Shown: positions 1 to 6,293 of the stretch, piece by piece
How positions within the stretch are numbered: position 1 is the first letter of the stretch
How the letters are laid out: each line of letters opens with the position of its first letter
Source of the DNA: Planctomycetota bacterium
Lineage (GTDB): Bacteria; Planctomycetota; Planctomycetia; Planctomycetales; Planctomycetaceae
Reading direction: 5' to 3'
Assembly (NCBI GenBank): GCA_024278285.1
Contig: JAJRTM010000221.1
Span: 1 to 7,664, forward strand
Length of the DNA stretch: 7,664 nt
The notes under the pieces: generated by a model
Database searches by the model: none
Told to the model about the DNA's origin: nothing
The model's input: the letters and a program-made list of their open reading frames with translations, nothing else
Made by a program: the position numbers and the translations under genes

Positions 1-194
1 GACTGATCCTTATCTTCTTCAAGAATAAAATCGCCACTTTCGCGAGAATAAAAATTACGCATGCTCGGAAATGTCTTTTGCACACGCTCAAAAAAGTTGA
101 GAATCGTATCCCGTTCGGTAGGCAACGCCATCTCAGTGTTCAGATTCATGTTGATGAAAAAATCATCAGAAAGATTGTCGTAGATTGTGGACAT
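1..194 (-). CDS. Conserved hypothetical protein, N-terminal part (runs off left edge)
   Basis: An open frame of 64 codons starts at the ATG whose complement is at 192-194 and continues without a stop to the window edge, so the C-terminus is missing. A good ribosome binding site (AGAGG) lies about 7 bases upstream of the ATG. The visible protein begins MSTIYDNLSDDFFINMNL and is acidic, with a segment TFPSMRNFYSRESGDF and then an E/D-rich stretch. It has no signal peptide or membrane segment. I remember similar short proteins as conserved hypotheticals in planctomycetes, but I know no function for the family. It is divergent from ogt, and the two share the intergenic region 195-408. Coding status is fairly sure because of the start, the ribosome binding site and the plausible composition; function is unknown. 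Confidence 0.75.
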   Translation of the reverse strand, partial: MSTIYDNLSDDFFINMNLNTEMALPTERDTILNFFERVQKTFPSMRNFYSRESGDFILEEDKDQ

Positions 195-242
195 AGTTTA
201 TACCTCTTTCGCAAAATGCGTCAGGCTTTATGATGGGCAAGG

Positions 243-271
243 TTGTTAAAATTGAATACCAACCGGATAAT
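243..271 (+). promoter_or_regulatory. Possible sigma70-type promoter towards ogt
   Basis: TTGTTA (243-248, 4 of 6 to TTGACA) and GATAAT (266-271, 5 of 6 to TATAAT) are separated by 17 bases. Transcription would start near 278, giving an untranslated leader of about 130 bases that would contain the 305-337 inverted repeat. Matches of this quality occur by chance in AT-rich DNA, so this is tentative. Confidence 0.3.
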
Positions 272-304
272 GATAGATTGTTTAAAACAGTCGATTCGTA
301 AGAT

Positions 305-337
305 GAGTATCATTCAAGGGAATTATTAATGATACTC
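305..337. repeat. Perfect 10-bp inverted repeat upstream of ogt
   Basis: GAGTATCATT (305-314) is repeated as its exact reverse complement AATGATACTC (328-337) with a 13-base spacer. No T-run follows, so it is not a standard intrinsic terminator. The centre-to-centre distance of the arms is 23 bases, about two helical turns, which fits a site for a dimeric regulator. If the promoter at 243-271 is used, it could instead form a hairpin in the ogt leader RNA. Confidence 0.55.
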
Positions 338-408
338 TGCAAAGCGTATCAGGTCAAAGTGACGAGATATCTCCTGCTGCTGAGTCTGAAATAGATCAAT
401 CAAGTTTG

Positions 409-1029
409 ATGAGAATTGCAAAGTTAATGGAAAGATTGAAATTGAATAATCATTTCTCAGAAACGGCTCTCCAGGCCGATCTTTTCAAAACAAGCCTTGG
501 CTGGTTCGTTCTGGCAGGGTATCAAACATCTTCTTGTAAATCTCTAAATAATTATTCGGTGCAACGGCTGCTTATCGGGAATGACACAAAACGCGAGGCA
601 GAAGCTCGCTGGAAAAATGAAATTCAAACCGGCTGGTTGTCCAGGCAAGTTTTCTCGAATCACTTGAACAAGATTCGTTTCTCGAACTGGTATCCGCAGT
701 GTCGCCTCAAGCTCGAAAAATATGGCAGCGGCAGTCATGTCGATTTTTCGACTATTGCGTGCAACCTTGCTTCCATGACCCCATTTCAACAACAGGTACT
801 TCATGCAACGCGAAAGGTTGCTTCTGGAAAGGTGCAAACTTACGGCGAAATTGCCCAGCAGGTCGGTCGCCCTCAAGCCGCCCGGGCAGTGGGAGGCACG
901 ATGGCTCGCAATCCGATTCCGATCATCATTCCCTGCCACCGCATCGTAGGCAGCAACGGAAAACTAACCGGCTTCACCGCACCAGGAGGCCTTAGCCTCA
1001 AACAAAAACTGTTGAAGCTGGAACGGTGA
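409..1029 (+). CDS. ogt: Methylated-DNA--protein-cysteine S-methyltransferase (Ogt/MGMT type)
   Basis: This protein repairs O6-alkylguanine (and O4-alkylthymine) in DNA by moving the alkyl group irreversibly onto its own cysteine, so each molecule acts once. The C-terminal DNA-binding domain, roughly residues 120-206, is clear: TPFQQQVLHATRKVASGKV, then TYGEIAQQ, the helix-turn-helix with the flipping arginine in PQAARAVGGTMARNP, and the active-site motif IIIPCHRIVG with the acceptor Cys at about residue 176. LTGFTAPGGLSLKQ follows as in the family. The N-terminal ribonuclease-like domain is divergent, as is usual. The length of 206 residues is slightly above the usual 160-190. I chose the ATG at 409; a TTG directly before it (406) and an in-frame ATG at 427 are alternatives, and none has a good ribosome binding site. 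There is no fused Ada-type regulatory domain. Its stop lies 59 bases from the stop of the convergent isomerase gene. Function is confident; the start is not. Confidence 0.9.
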   Translation: MRIAKLMERLKLNNHFSETALQADLFKTSLGWFVLAGYQTSSCKSLNNYSVQRLLIGNDTKREAEARWKNEIQTGWLSRQVFSNHLNKIRFSNWYPQCRLKLEKYGSGSHVDFSTIACNLASMTPFQQQVLHATRKVASGKVQTYGEIAQQVGRPQAARAVGGTMARNPIPIIIPCHRIVGSNGKLTGFTAPGGLSLKQKLLKLER

Positions 1030-1043
1030 AACTCAAACATAAA

Positions 1044-1058
1044 GCCGCAGGTTAGCGG
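1044..1058 (-). terminator. Weak hairpin between convergent genes
   Basis: CCGC (1045-1048) and GCGG (1055-1058) can pair around a 6-base loop between the stops of ogt and the isomerase gene. Read on the minus strand, the stem is followed by CTTTATGTTTGAGTTT, which is T-rich but not a clean T-run. The 4-bp stem is short, so termination here is only a possibility. Confidence 0.25.
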
Positions 1059-1088
1059 ACCCTACCTACTTGTTGTGCCTGGGCAGAT

Positions 1089-1943
1089 TCAGCTTCCCAA
1101 AACTTCGCTGCGAAGTTTTTCGAGCAGTGTGACTGCCTGGGAGATATCTGCTTTTTGCTTTTCGCGATCTTCTGGGATTTCTCGTTCAATGGTCAGCGGT
1201 CCGTCGTAGCCGATTTCTTTGAGGGTTTCGAGATAGAGTCGCATATTGACATCCCCGTCGCCGAGTGGGACTTCGCATCCCCACTCTTTTCCTCGAACCG
1301 ATTCTTCCGCCCAGGTGGCGTCTTTACAGTGGATACTTTTGACGTACTTGCCCACTTTTTTCAACGCTTCAATCGGGTCGCCGGTGCCGTAGAGGATCAT
1401 GTTCGCAGGATCGAAATTGATAAACAGATTATCTCGCCCGACATCACTGATAAATTCAAGTAAATGATCCGCGGTTTCCTGTCCGGTTTCCAAATGTAAC
1501 TTTTGTCCATTTTCTGCCAGGTCGTCTAACAGCGATTGTGTCACTTTAATCAAATCGAGATACGTTTCCGATTCTCGATCTTGAGGGACAAAGCCGATGT
1601 GCATTCCGAGTGTATCGCATCCCAAATGTTTGGCGAACTGCGCGGTCACCCGTGCATCGGCAGCGCGGGCGGCGCGAAATTCTTCGGGAACCAGTCCCAC
1701 TGTTTTGGCGGTTGTTTCGATATCGGCGTAGCTCTCTCCTTCAGAACCACAAAAGACACAACTGACGGTCGTGCCTGCCTCTTCACATTGAGCAAGAAAG
1801 GCTTTGGCTCGCTGTTCGTCCCTGGCTCCCTGATGAGGCGAATGCAGGTGGATGGTCGGAATCTTCAATTCCGCAACAACATCCATTCGCACTCCCAGCC
1901 CGGCATCTAAAGAAGTAAACACACCAATTGGCCACTGACTCAT
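1089..1943 (-). CDS. Sugar phosphate isomerase/epimerase-like TIM-barrel protein
   Basis: A 284-residue soluble protein of the xylose-isomerase-like TIM barrel / AP endonuclease family 2 fold. Members are metal-dependent sugar or inositol isomerases, epimerases or dehydratases; the exact substrate cannot be told here. The metal-binding pattern is complete: Glu152 in KLHLETG, Asp178 in INFDPAN, His205 in SIHCKD and Glu253 in LTIEREI, lying on successive barrel strands as in tagatose/psicose 3-epimerase relatives. The N-terminus (WPIGVFTSLDAGLG) and the IHLHSPH strand end fit a barrel opening. No signal peptide is seen, so it is likely cytoplasmic. The ATG at 1943 has an AGGAG ribosome binding site about 8 bases upstream. 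It is transcribed alone, convergent with ogt and divergent from the toxin-antitoxin module. Fold and active site are confident; the reaction is open. Confidence 0.88.
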   Translation of the reverse strand: MSQWPIGVFTSLDAGLGVRMDVVAELKIPTIHLHSPHQGARDEQRAKAFLAQCEEAGTTVSCVFCGSEGESYADIETTAKTVGLVPEEFRAARAADARVTAQFAKHLGCDTLGMHIGFVPQDRESETYLDLIKVTQSLLDDLAENGQKLHLETGQETADHLLEFISDVGRDNLFINFDPANMILYGTGDPIEALKKVGKYVKSIHCKDATWAEESVRGKEWGCEVPLGDGDVNMRLYLETLKEIGYDGPLTIEREIPEDREKQKADISQAVTLLEKLRSEVLGS

Positions 1944-2120
1944 TTTATTGCTCCTGTTGATTTATTATCTTTTGTTTGTGAAAATCTCCTGCAGATTTCC
2001 CCATAGAGAATAGCCAACCTGCTTATTCTTCGCTATTGAATGAACTCAAAATGGAAGAATTCAGCAAGAGAAGTTTCTGTGGCTGAACTTGCAGGAATAT
2101 GATCGCCCACCTTTTAAGTC
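1944..2120. other. Intergenic region between isomerase gene and TA operator
   Basis: This divergent spacer must hold the isomerase promoter, but I could not pick convincing -35 and -10 boxes for it. The stretch from about 2043 to 2120 has an open plus-strand frame reading like protein (LQEYDRPPFKSKQGYV), but it has no start codon and meets a stop after entering the palindrome. It may be a relic or chance. Confidence 0.4.
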
Positions 2121-2158
2121 GAAACAGGGGTATGTCAGTATTGACATACCCCTGTTTC
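2121..2158. promoter_or_regulatory. 38-bp palindrome, probable toxin-antitoxin operator
   Basis: GAAACAGGGGTATGTCA (2121-2137) is followed after the 4-base spacer GTAT by its exact reverse complement (2142-2158). The right arm contains the -35 hexamer TTGACA (2141-2146) of the promoter reading into the toxin gene. HigA- and XRE-type antitoxins commonly repress their own operon from palindromes over the promoter, so this is the obvious candidate site for the antitoxin encoded at 2511-2864. A perfect 17-bp arm is longer than most such operators, so hairpin formation in single-stranded DNA is another possible role. No T-run follows, so it is not a typical terminator. Confidence 0.75.
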
Positions 2159-2169
2159 TGGTGTATTGT
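2141..2169 (+). promoter_or_regulatory. Sigma70-type promoter of the toxin-antitoxin operon
   Basis: A consensus TTGACA (2141-2146), a 17-base spacer and TATTGT (2164-2169, 4 of 6 to TATAAT) form a good promoter. The start of transcription would fall near 2176, right at the toxin ATG (2177), which suggests a leaderless or nearly leaderless mRNA. Its -35 box lies inside the palindrome at 2121-2158, so a protein bound there should block RNA polymerase. Confidence 0.6.
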
Positions 2170-2176
2170 TGCTGGA

Positions 2177-2514
2177 ATGAATTCGGAAGATAAACCGATT
2201 GTCTGGCTCAAAGGTGAAATAAAAACGCCCCCTTCTCGCGTGCGGCGAGGATTGAGGCTGGGATGTTATTACGTCGGCTACAGCAATTCAAGAGTATTAC
2301 CTTACCGCATTCTCGCCCAATGCCTTCAATAGGCCGCCGCTGCCACGAATTACGAATTTCTGATGAAGATGTGATTTGGCGTATTGTCTACCGACTTGAT
2401 ACTGATGCAGTTGTCATCGGAGAAGTCTTTGCTAAAAAGACAAACGCAACGCCAAAGAGAGTAATTGAGATCTGTAAACAACGTTTCAAGCGATATAACG
2501 AGGCCGTGAAATGA
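2177..2514 (+). pseudogene. HigB/RelE-like toxin (phage Gp49-like family), frameshifted
   Basis: Toxins of this family (HigB-like, Gp49-like, RelE superfamily) are ribosome-dependent mRNA endonucleases. Residues 1-19 (MNSEDKPIVWLKGEIKTPP) are read from the ATG at 2177; the rest of the protein continues from about 2234 in a different frame, which contains LPHSRPMPSIGRRCHELRI, WRIVYRLD and VFAKKTNATPKRVIEICKQR, the usual conserved core and C-terminus. Restoring one base in the C5T2 tract at 2228-2234 gives TPPFSRAARIEAGMLLRRLQQ and an uninterrupted protein of about 112 residues, the normal family length. As written, the ATG frame ends at 2330-2332 after 51 residues. The C-terminal 83 residues could be made from the ATG at 2263, which has GAGG 5 bases upstream, but would lack the N-terminal strand and helix. 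The antitoxin gene starts within the stop codon. Family is confident; whether the lesion is real or a sequencing error is unknown. Confidence 0.85.
2500..2503 (+). promoter_or_regulatory. Ribosome binding site of the antitoxin gene
   Basis: GAGG lies 7 bases before the antitoxin ATG (2511) and inside the toxin coding sequence. It matters because ribosomes on the frameshifted toxin frame stop at 2332, about 180 bases earlier, so antitoxin synthesis would have to rely on this site and not on coupling to toxin translation. Confidence 0.5.
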
Positions 2515-2864
2515 AAGTGACTAAACGTAACAAACTTAAAAATAATGGTTGGGTGGTTGGTTCAACATCCGACTTTTTGGGACTTAGTGACGAAGAAGAA
2601 ATGCTGATTAACATCAAGTTAACGCTTGCCTCTGAACTGAAATCGCGTCGCCAGCAAGTGAAAATTACACAATCTGAATTAGCAAAACGGCTTGGTTCAA
2701 GTCAATCACGCGTTGCCAAAATGGAAAGTGCAGACAGCTCTGTCTCTTTGGAGTTGCTAGTGCGTTCTCTGGCATGTTTCGGTGCATCACAAGCCGAAAT
2801 AGGCAAGATGATAATCGGTAAAAAAAGCGTTAAGAAAAAGCAGCAATCCACTATGGCAAAGTGA
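2511..2864 (+). CDS. HigA-like XRE-family antitoxin
   Basis: A 117-residue antitoxin and likely DNA-binding autorepressor. The N-terminal half (GWVVGSTSDFLGLSDEEEMLINIKLTLASELKSRR) matches the extension that XRE antitoxins paired with Gp49-like toxins often carry. The helix-turn-helix follows at about residues 51-95, with ITQSELAKRLGSSQSRVAKM as the core and SVSLELLVRSLACFGAS as the last helices. The tail (GKKSVKKKQQ) is lysine-rich. The ATG overlaps the toxin stop as ATGA, the standard toxin-first arrangement of HigBA, and has its own GAGG ribosome binding site. It should neutralise the toxin and bind the palindrome at 2121-2158. The gene is intact although its toxin partner is broken, the expected survivor when a module decays. 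It is convergent with the LRR gene, with 43 bases between their stops. Confidence 0.88.
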   Translation: MKVTKRNKLKNNGWVVGSTSDFLGLSDEEEMLINIKLTLASELKSRRQQVKITQSELAKRLGSSQSRVAKMESADSSVSLELLVRSLACFGASQAEIGKMIIGKKSVKKKQQSTMAK

Positions 2865-2907
2865 TTGATCAACCTCAAGCTTTCTTCCTGGAGCGATGGT
2901 AAGTGGT

Positions 2908-4485
2908 TCAAAACCGAATTTTGCAACTGGGAAGTTCTTTCGTTAAACGCGAGAAACCGGTTTTGGTGATTGAGGTGCCTCGCAGGTCGATATGCTTAAC
3001 TTGATCGCATTGCACAAGGTGATCGATAGAGGCATCGGTAATGCCCGCGCACTGTTTTAAAGTGAGGTCTTTCAACAGCGGGGCTTGAACCAGTGATTGA
3101 ATGCTGGCGTCCGTAACAGCGGTGCGGGTTAAACAGAGGTTTGCCAACGATGGTATCTGGGCAATATCTTGCAACCCTTTGTCTGTTACTGTTGTATCCC
3201 TGAGATCAACCCAGGCGAGCTGCGATAGTTGAGCCAGCACCGATAATTCCTCTTCTGGTAACACGCATCTTTTAAGAGCCAACGCCTGCAATTGTGTGAG
3301 ATGTTTAATTTCACGAAACTGCTCGGCATCGAGATGCAGATCCTTTAGCTCCAGGTTTTTTAACGAGCGAAACGAAGTTAAGGAATCGAACCAGTGCATT
3401 GCCGGGGCGCTGGATTCGGCTGCCTGGCAGGCAATGATATCACCCGTTCTATTTTTTTTGACTTGGACATGGTGCATTTTTAAGATGTCGATACTGCGTA
3501 TGATATCGCTGGCAAGTTCATGTTTGAGATCAGTTTTAATTTTCAAGCCAGGGAGCATTTGTTTAAGATCTTCTATCCCCTGATAGGTGACGGCTGTTTT
3601 TCTAAGATCTAACGTGGTGAGTGAATTGAGTGAACCAAGGTGACCAAGACCTGTATCAGAAATTGCGGTTCCCGGTAGGTAGAGTCGTTTCAGGCGGTGT
3701 AATTGAGACAACGTTTTCATTGCGTTATCGGTAATTGGCGTTCCCCCCAGTTCGAGTGATTCGAGCCGAACCAATTGAAGTAGGTGAAACAGCCCTTCAT
3801 CTTCGATGCGATTTCCACCCAGCTTCAAGGCCCGCAATCGACGGAAAAGAGTGAGCGTGAATAACCCGTTGTGAGTAAAATAGGTGTTACGAAGATCAAG
3901 GTTTTCCAGAAGTACAAGACGTTGCAGCCATTTCATCGCGGCTCCTGTTATTTTGCAGCCACGCAATTTTACCTCTTTAAGTGAGACCAATCCTTCGAGG
4001 TGATGCAATCCTGCTTCTGTAATTTGGAGTTTGCTGAGATTTAGTTTTTGAAGAAACCTGAGAGACTTCAAAATACGTAAACCGTTATCGGAAATATTCG
4101 TTCCCTCAAGAGAAAGCGAACGAATTTTTTCCAGATGAGAAAGCAATTCCAGTCCGTCATCATTCAGAGTGGAATTCGAAAAGTCCAACGTTTCGAGAGA
4201 AACGAATTGATCCACGACTTCCAGAAGCCCCGGCGATAAAACAGCTTGACGCAGAGAAAGAGACTGCAAACGGTTTTTCGTTTTGATTTGTGAAAGTATT
4301 TCTGTCGCCCTGGGGCAATCTTCCACCACCAATTTGTCGATAGGCGTTGGCAAAGCGGGGAGTTCGCCATCGAATGTTGACCAGTCGATCTGCGAGACGT
4401 CCAGAGAAATACCATTCACACCCTGGTCGCTGATCGCTCCGAGTGAAACCCAGAATTCAAGATTAGATTCGTTATCGTTAGTCAC
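2908..4485 (-). CDS. Leucine-rich repeat protein, two repeat blocks
   Basis: A 525-residue protein with no signal peptide or membrane segment, so probably cytoplasmic. Repeats of 24 residues follow the pattern LxxLxLxxTxITDxGLxxLxxL. Block 1 spans about residues 72-317, with nine clear repeats from SLETLDFSNS onwards, and ends with the cap LKQMLPGLKI. A non-repeat spacer of about 55 residues (about 318-372) follows, then block 2, about residues 375-525, with six repeats and the matching cap TKELPSCKI. The first 70 residues are not repeat-like. LRR solenoids bind proteins, but nothing shows the partner. Long proteins of this kind are abundant in planctomycetes. The start is GTG (4485) with AGGAA about 8 bases upstream. 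It lies 126 bases downstream of aroB on the same strand and could be cotranscribed. I do not know its function; the LRR assignment is certain. Confidence 0.9.
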   Translation of the reverse strand: MTNDNESNLEFWVSLGAISDQGVNGISLDVSQIDWSTFDGELPALPTPIDKLVVEDCPRATEILSQIKTKNRLQSLSLRQAVLSPGLLEVVDQFVSLETLDFSNSTLNDDGLELLSHLEKIRSLSLEGTNISDNGLRILKSLRFLQKLNLSKLQITEAGLHHLEGLVSLKEVKLRGCKITGAAMKWLQRLVLLENLDLRNTYFTHNGLFTLTLFRRLRALKLGGNRIEDEGLFHLLQLVRLESLELGGTPITDNAMKTLSQLHRLKRLYLPGTAISDTGLGHLGSLNSLTTLDLRKTAVTYQGIEDLKQMLPGLKIKTDLKHELASDIIRSIDILKMHHVQVKKNRTGDIIACQAAESSAPAMHWFDSLTSFRSLKNLELKDLHLDAEQFREIKHLTQLQALALKRCVLPEEELSVLAQLSQLAWVDLRDTTVTDKGLQDIAQIPSLANLCLTRTAVTDASIQSLVQAPLLKDLTLKQCAGITDASIDHLVQCDQVKHIDLRGTSITKTGFSRLTKELPSCKIRF

Positions 4486-4611
4486 TAAGATAGTTCCTGA
4501 GCCAGGCAGGCAGCGAGACGGAGCTACGGTGCAGATTTATTGATGTACTGTCACTCTCAAAAGTCCGTAATCGGTTTCTGAGAACATGTTTTCAGGAGAC
4601 AACTATACAAG

Positions 4612-5757
4612 TTATTTCTGCGAAAGTCGCTGTTCAAGGAGCTGTTGAACCAAAACTTCTGAAACATCGCAGACGACTTCAACATGTCCAACCCGTGTAG
4701 GCAGAATAAAACGCAGCTTTCCGGCGACTGTTTTTTTATCAAGTTTCATACAGGAGAGAACCGCTTCTGACGCTAGCGATGTATTGCCTGGCAAAGCAGT
4801 TGGCAGGCCGAGGTCTTGCAGTAATTTCATCTGACGTTCAATCACATGCGAATCAATACGTCCCATTTTTTCCGCCAGACAAGAGGCGTCAATCATTCCG
4901 ATCGCAACCGCTTCGCCGTGAGTCAGTTCGCCGTATCCGCACAAGGTTTCATAAGCATGCGCAAACGTATGACCATAATTGAGCATTGCTCGCAAGCCGG
5001 ATCGCTCGAATTCGTCTTCTTCGACAACATCCGCTTTTAATCGACAGCTCTTTGAAACAATTTCACGCAATGCTTCCGGGTCTCGGTCATTAATTTGAGC
5101 AACGTGTTCTTCAAGATATTCGAAAAATTCCGCATCCAGAATCACGCCGTATTTGATCACTTCTGCCAGACCGGAACAATAATCTCGATCCGAAAGCGAC
5201 TGCAAACAAGCGGTGTCGATAAATACGCCAAGCGGTTGATGGAAGGCGCCGATCAAGTTTTTTCCACGCGGATGATTCACGCCAACTTTGCCGCCCACCG
5301 AGCTATCGACATCTGCCAGTAATGTTGTTGGAACTTGAATGAAAGGCAGGCCCCGGGCATAAGTTGCCGCTGCGAATCCAGCCAGATCACCGACCACTCC
5401 GCCCCCCAGTGCAATAATACAGGTTTTACGATCTGCCTGCATGTTAACCAAGGCATCGTATATTTTCTGCGTACTGGGAATCGACTTCGCCGCTTCTCCC
5501 GCATCGAAAGTAAACAGTTCCGCCTGCCAGCCGTCATCGCAGAGATTTTTCAGGAAGGACTCTCCGTACAACCTCGCGACATTGTCATCTGAAATGAGCA
5601 TCGCTTGAGGCGTTTCAGATTTCCAATGTTCAAACTGATCAAGCCAATTTCTCGCCATGCTCGGGAATTGTGAAAGCTCATCGGTGCAAATCACAATCTG
5701 ATACGAACGGTCTGCCAGATCGACGTCAACAATTTCTCTGTTTTCGTTACTGCTCAA
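4612..5757 (-). CDS. aroB: 3-dehydroquinate synthase
   Basis: AroB converts DAHP to 3-dehydroquinate, the second step of the shikimate pathway to aromatic amino acids, in the cytoplasm; it needs NAD+ and a divalent metal (Zn2+ or Co2+). The NAD/phosphate-binding core IIALGGGVVGDLAGFAAATY (about residues 114-133) and VPTTLLADVDSSVGGKVGVN (about 142-161) are intact. The metal ligands are all present: Glu199 in SGLAEVIKYG, His263 in NYGHTFAHAYE and His280 in LTHGEAVAIG. I chose the TTG at 5757, giving 381 residues, because it has GAGGA 7 bases upstream and leaves only a short N-terminus before the domain. A GTG at 5790 (392 residues) with GGTGG about 6 bases upstream is the alternative and adds WHFVFIEDRLL. 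It heads a possible two-gene unit with the LRR gene. Stop TAA at 4612-4614. Function is very sure, the start less so. Confidence 0.93.
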   Translation of the reverse strand: MSSNENREIVDVDLADRSYQIVICTDELSQFPSMARNWLDQFEHWKSETPQAMLISDDNVARLYGESFLKNLCDDGWQAELFTFDAGEAAKSIPSTQKIYDALVNMQADRKTCIIALGGGVVGDLAGFAAATYARGLPFIQVPTTLLADVDSSVGGKVGVNHPRGKNLIGAFHQPLGVFIDTACLQSLSDRDYCSGLAEVIKYGVILDAEFFEYLEEHVAQINDRDPEALREIVSKSCRLKADVVEEDEFERSGLRAMLNYGHTFAHAYETLCGYGELTHGEAVAIGMIDASCLAEKMGRIDSHVIERQMKLLQDLGLPTALPGNTSLASEAVLSCMKLDKKTVAGKLRFILPTRVGHVEVVCDVSEVLVQQLLEQRLSQK

Positions 5758-5790
5758 GAGTCTGTCCTCGATAAATACAAAATGCCACAC

Positions 5791-6127
5791 CGAATGCCAC
5801 CATACAGTCAGGCAATTGGACCTGAACGTACAATTCTCGCTTAGTGCCTATTAGTTGAACAATACAATGTCAACGGAGTCAATCGAAAAAGAGGGCGAAA
5901 TGGTCGCACCCCAAGTGAAATGAATAACGCGACAAAGCAGGGGACAGAAGAGGAATCGTCGTAACCCCCTATTGTATAAAGCACTTATGGCTATCCATTC
6001 ACTTGCGAACAGCGGTCTTCCTTGAAAGATTCCCATCACGCAAAATCAAAATATCCGCCCAGTTTGAGCCTGGTCTGATATTTTTCTGGACTTATTAACC
6101 AGTTTAACTATTGCGTTTATTTTAAGC
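5791..6127. other. Non-coding left half of the aroB-msrAB gap
   Basis: No gene is seen in either direction; the only notable open frame (minus strand, about 62 codons) looks unlike a protein. The region should carry the aroB promoter. A consensus -35 TTGACA occurs on the minus strand (plus strand 5869-5874), but no good -10 lies at the right distance. Near the aroB start there is a short hairpin, TCAGG (5808-5812) with CCTGA (5821-5825), and two copies of AATGCCAC (5782-5789 and 5793-5800). None has a clear role. Confidence 0.5.
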
Positions 6128-6274
6128 TCCCTGCTGGGTGCCATGGCTCTGTGAGCCGTGCGAACGGGATTTCAAGTTCCCCTTTTGGAAAATGCTAACC
6201 CCAACACATCACGGCTCACAGAGCCGTGGCACACGCAATTACCCGAATTCTTTATATTGACCAAGCAGCAGGGA
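6128..6274. repeat. Nested inverted-repeat element, MITE-like, about 147 bp
   Basis: Two nested inverted repeats are seen. The outer arms TCCCTGCTG (6128-6136) and CAGCAGGGA (6266-6274) match exactly over 9 bases. The inner arms (6138-6160 and 6210-6232) match in 22 of 23 bases, the exception being a T that can pair as G-U with G6226, and surround a 49-base loop. The inner left arm contains TGGCTCTGTGAGCCGTG. The element ends 19 bases before the msrAB stop codon. No transposase is inside and no target-site duplication is clear. It could be a non-autonomous mobile element or a transcription terminator or attenuator for msrAB. My memory that similar GGCTCTGTGAGCC palindromes recur in planctomycete genomes is not checked here. 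Confidence 0.7.
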
Positions 6275-6293
6275 TATCGACAGCAAATAACCT

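Larger units (their letters stand above)
195..408. other. Divergent intergenic region before ogt
   Basis: No gene is seen here. The region must hold promoters for both the left-edge gene and ogt. It contains a possible sigma70-type promoter reading towards ogt and a perfect 10-bp inverted repeat, each listed separately. Confidence 0.6.

Noticed and set aside
2007..2037. Small inverted repeats AGAATA/TATTCT and AATAGC/GCTATT
   Set aside because: Six-base stems that overlap and compete; expected by chance in AT-rich DNA.
2043..2192. Plus-strand frame reading LQEYDRPPFKSKQGYV, protein-like
   Set aside because: It has no start codon, begins after a stop and crosses the palindrome; at most a relic that I cannot assign.
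2023..2211. Minus-strand open frame of 62 codons across the TA palindrome
   Set aside because: It runs through the operator and the toxin start, shows no family resemblance, and is better explained as a chance frame.
2219..2236. Programmed -1 ribosomal frameshift in the toxin gene
   Set aside because: The frame change has the right sign, but the site (ACG CCC CCT) is not a canonical X XXY YYZ slippery heptamer and no stimulatory structure was seen; a lost base is simpler.
4581..4592. GAACATGTTTTC between aroB and the LRR gene as a LexA-type SOS box
   Set aside because: It misses one base of the GAAC-N4-GTTC consensus, and neither neighbour is a damage-response gene.
5851..6039. Minus-strand open frame of 62 codons in the aroB-msrAB gap
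   Set aside because: No ribosome binding site, composition unlike a real protein, and no recognisable motif.
6128..6274. Insertion sequence with transposase
   Set aside because: The element is too short to encode a transposase and contains no open frame of note.
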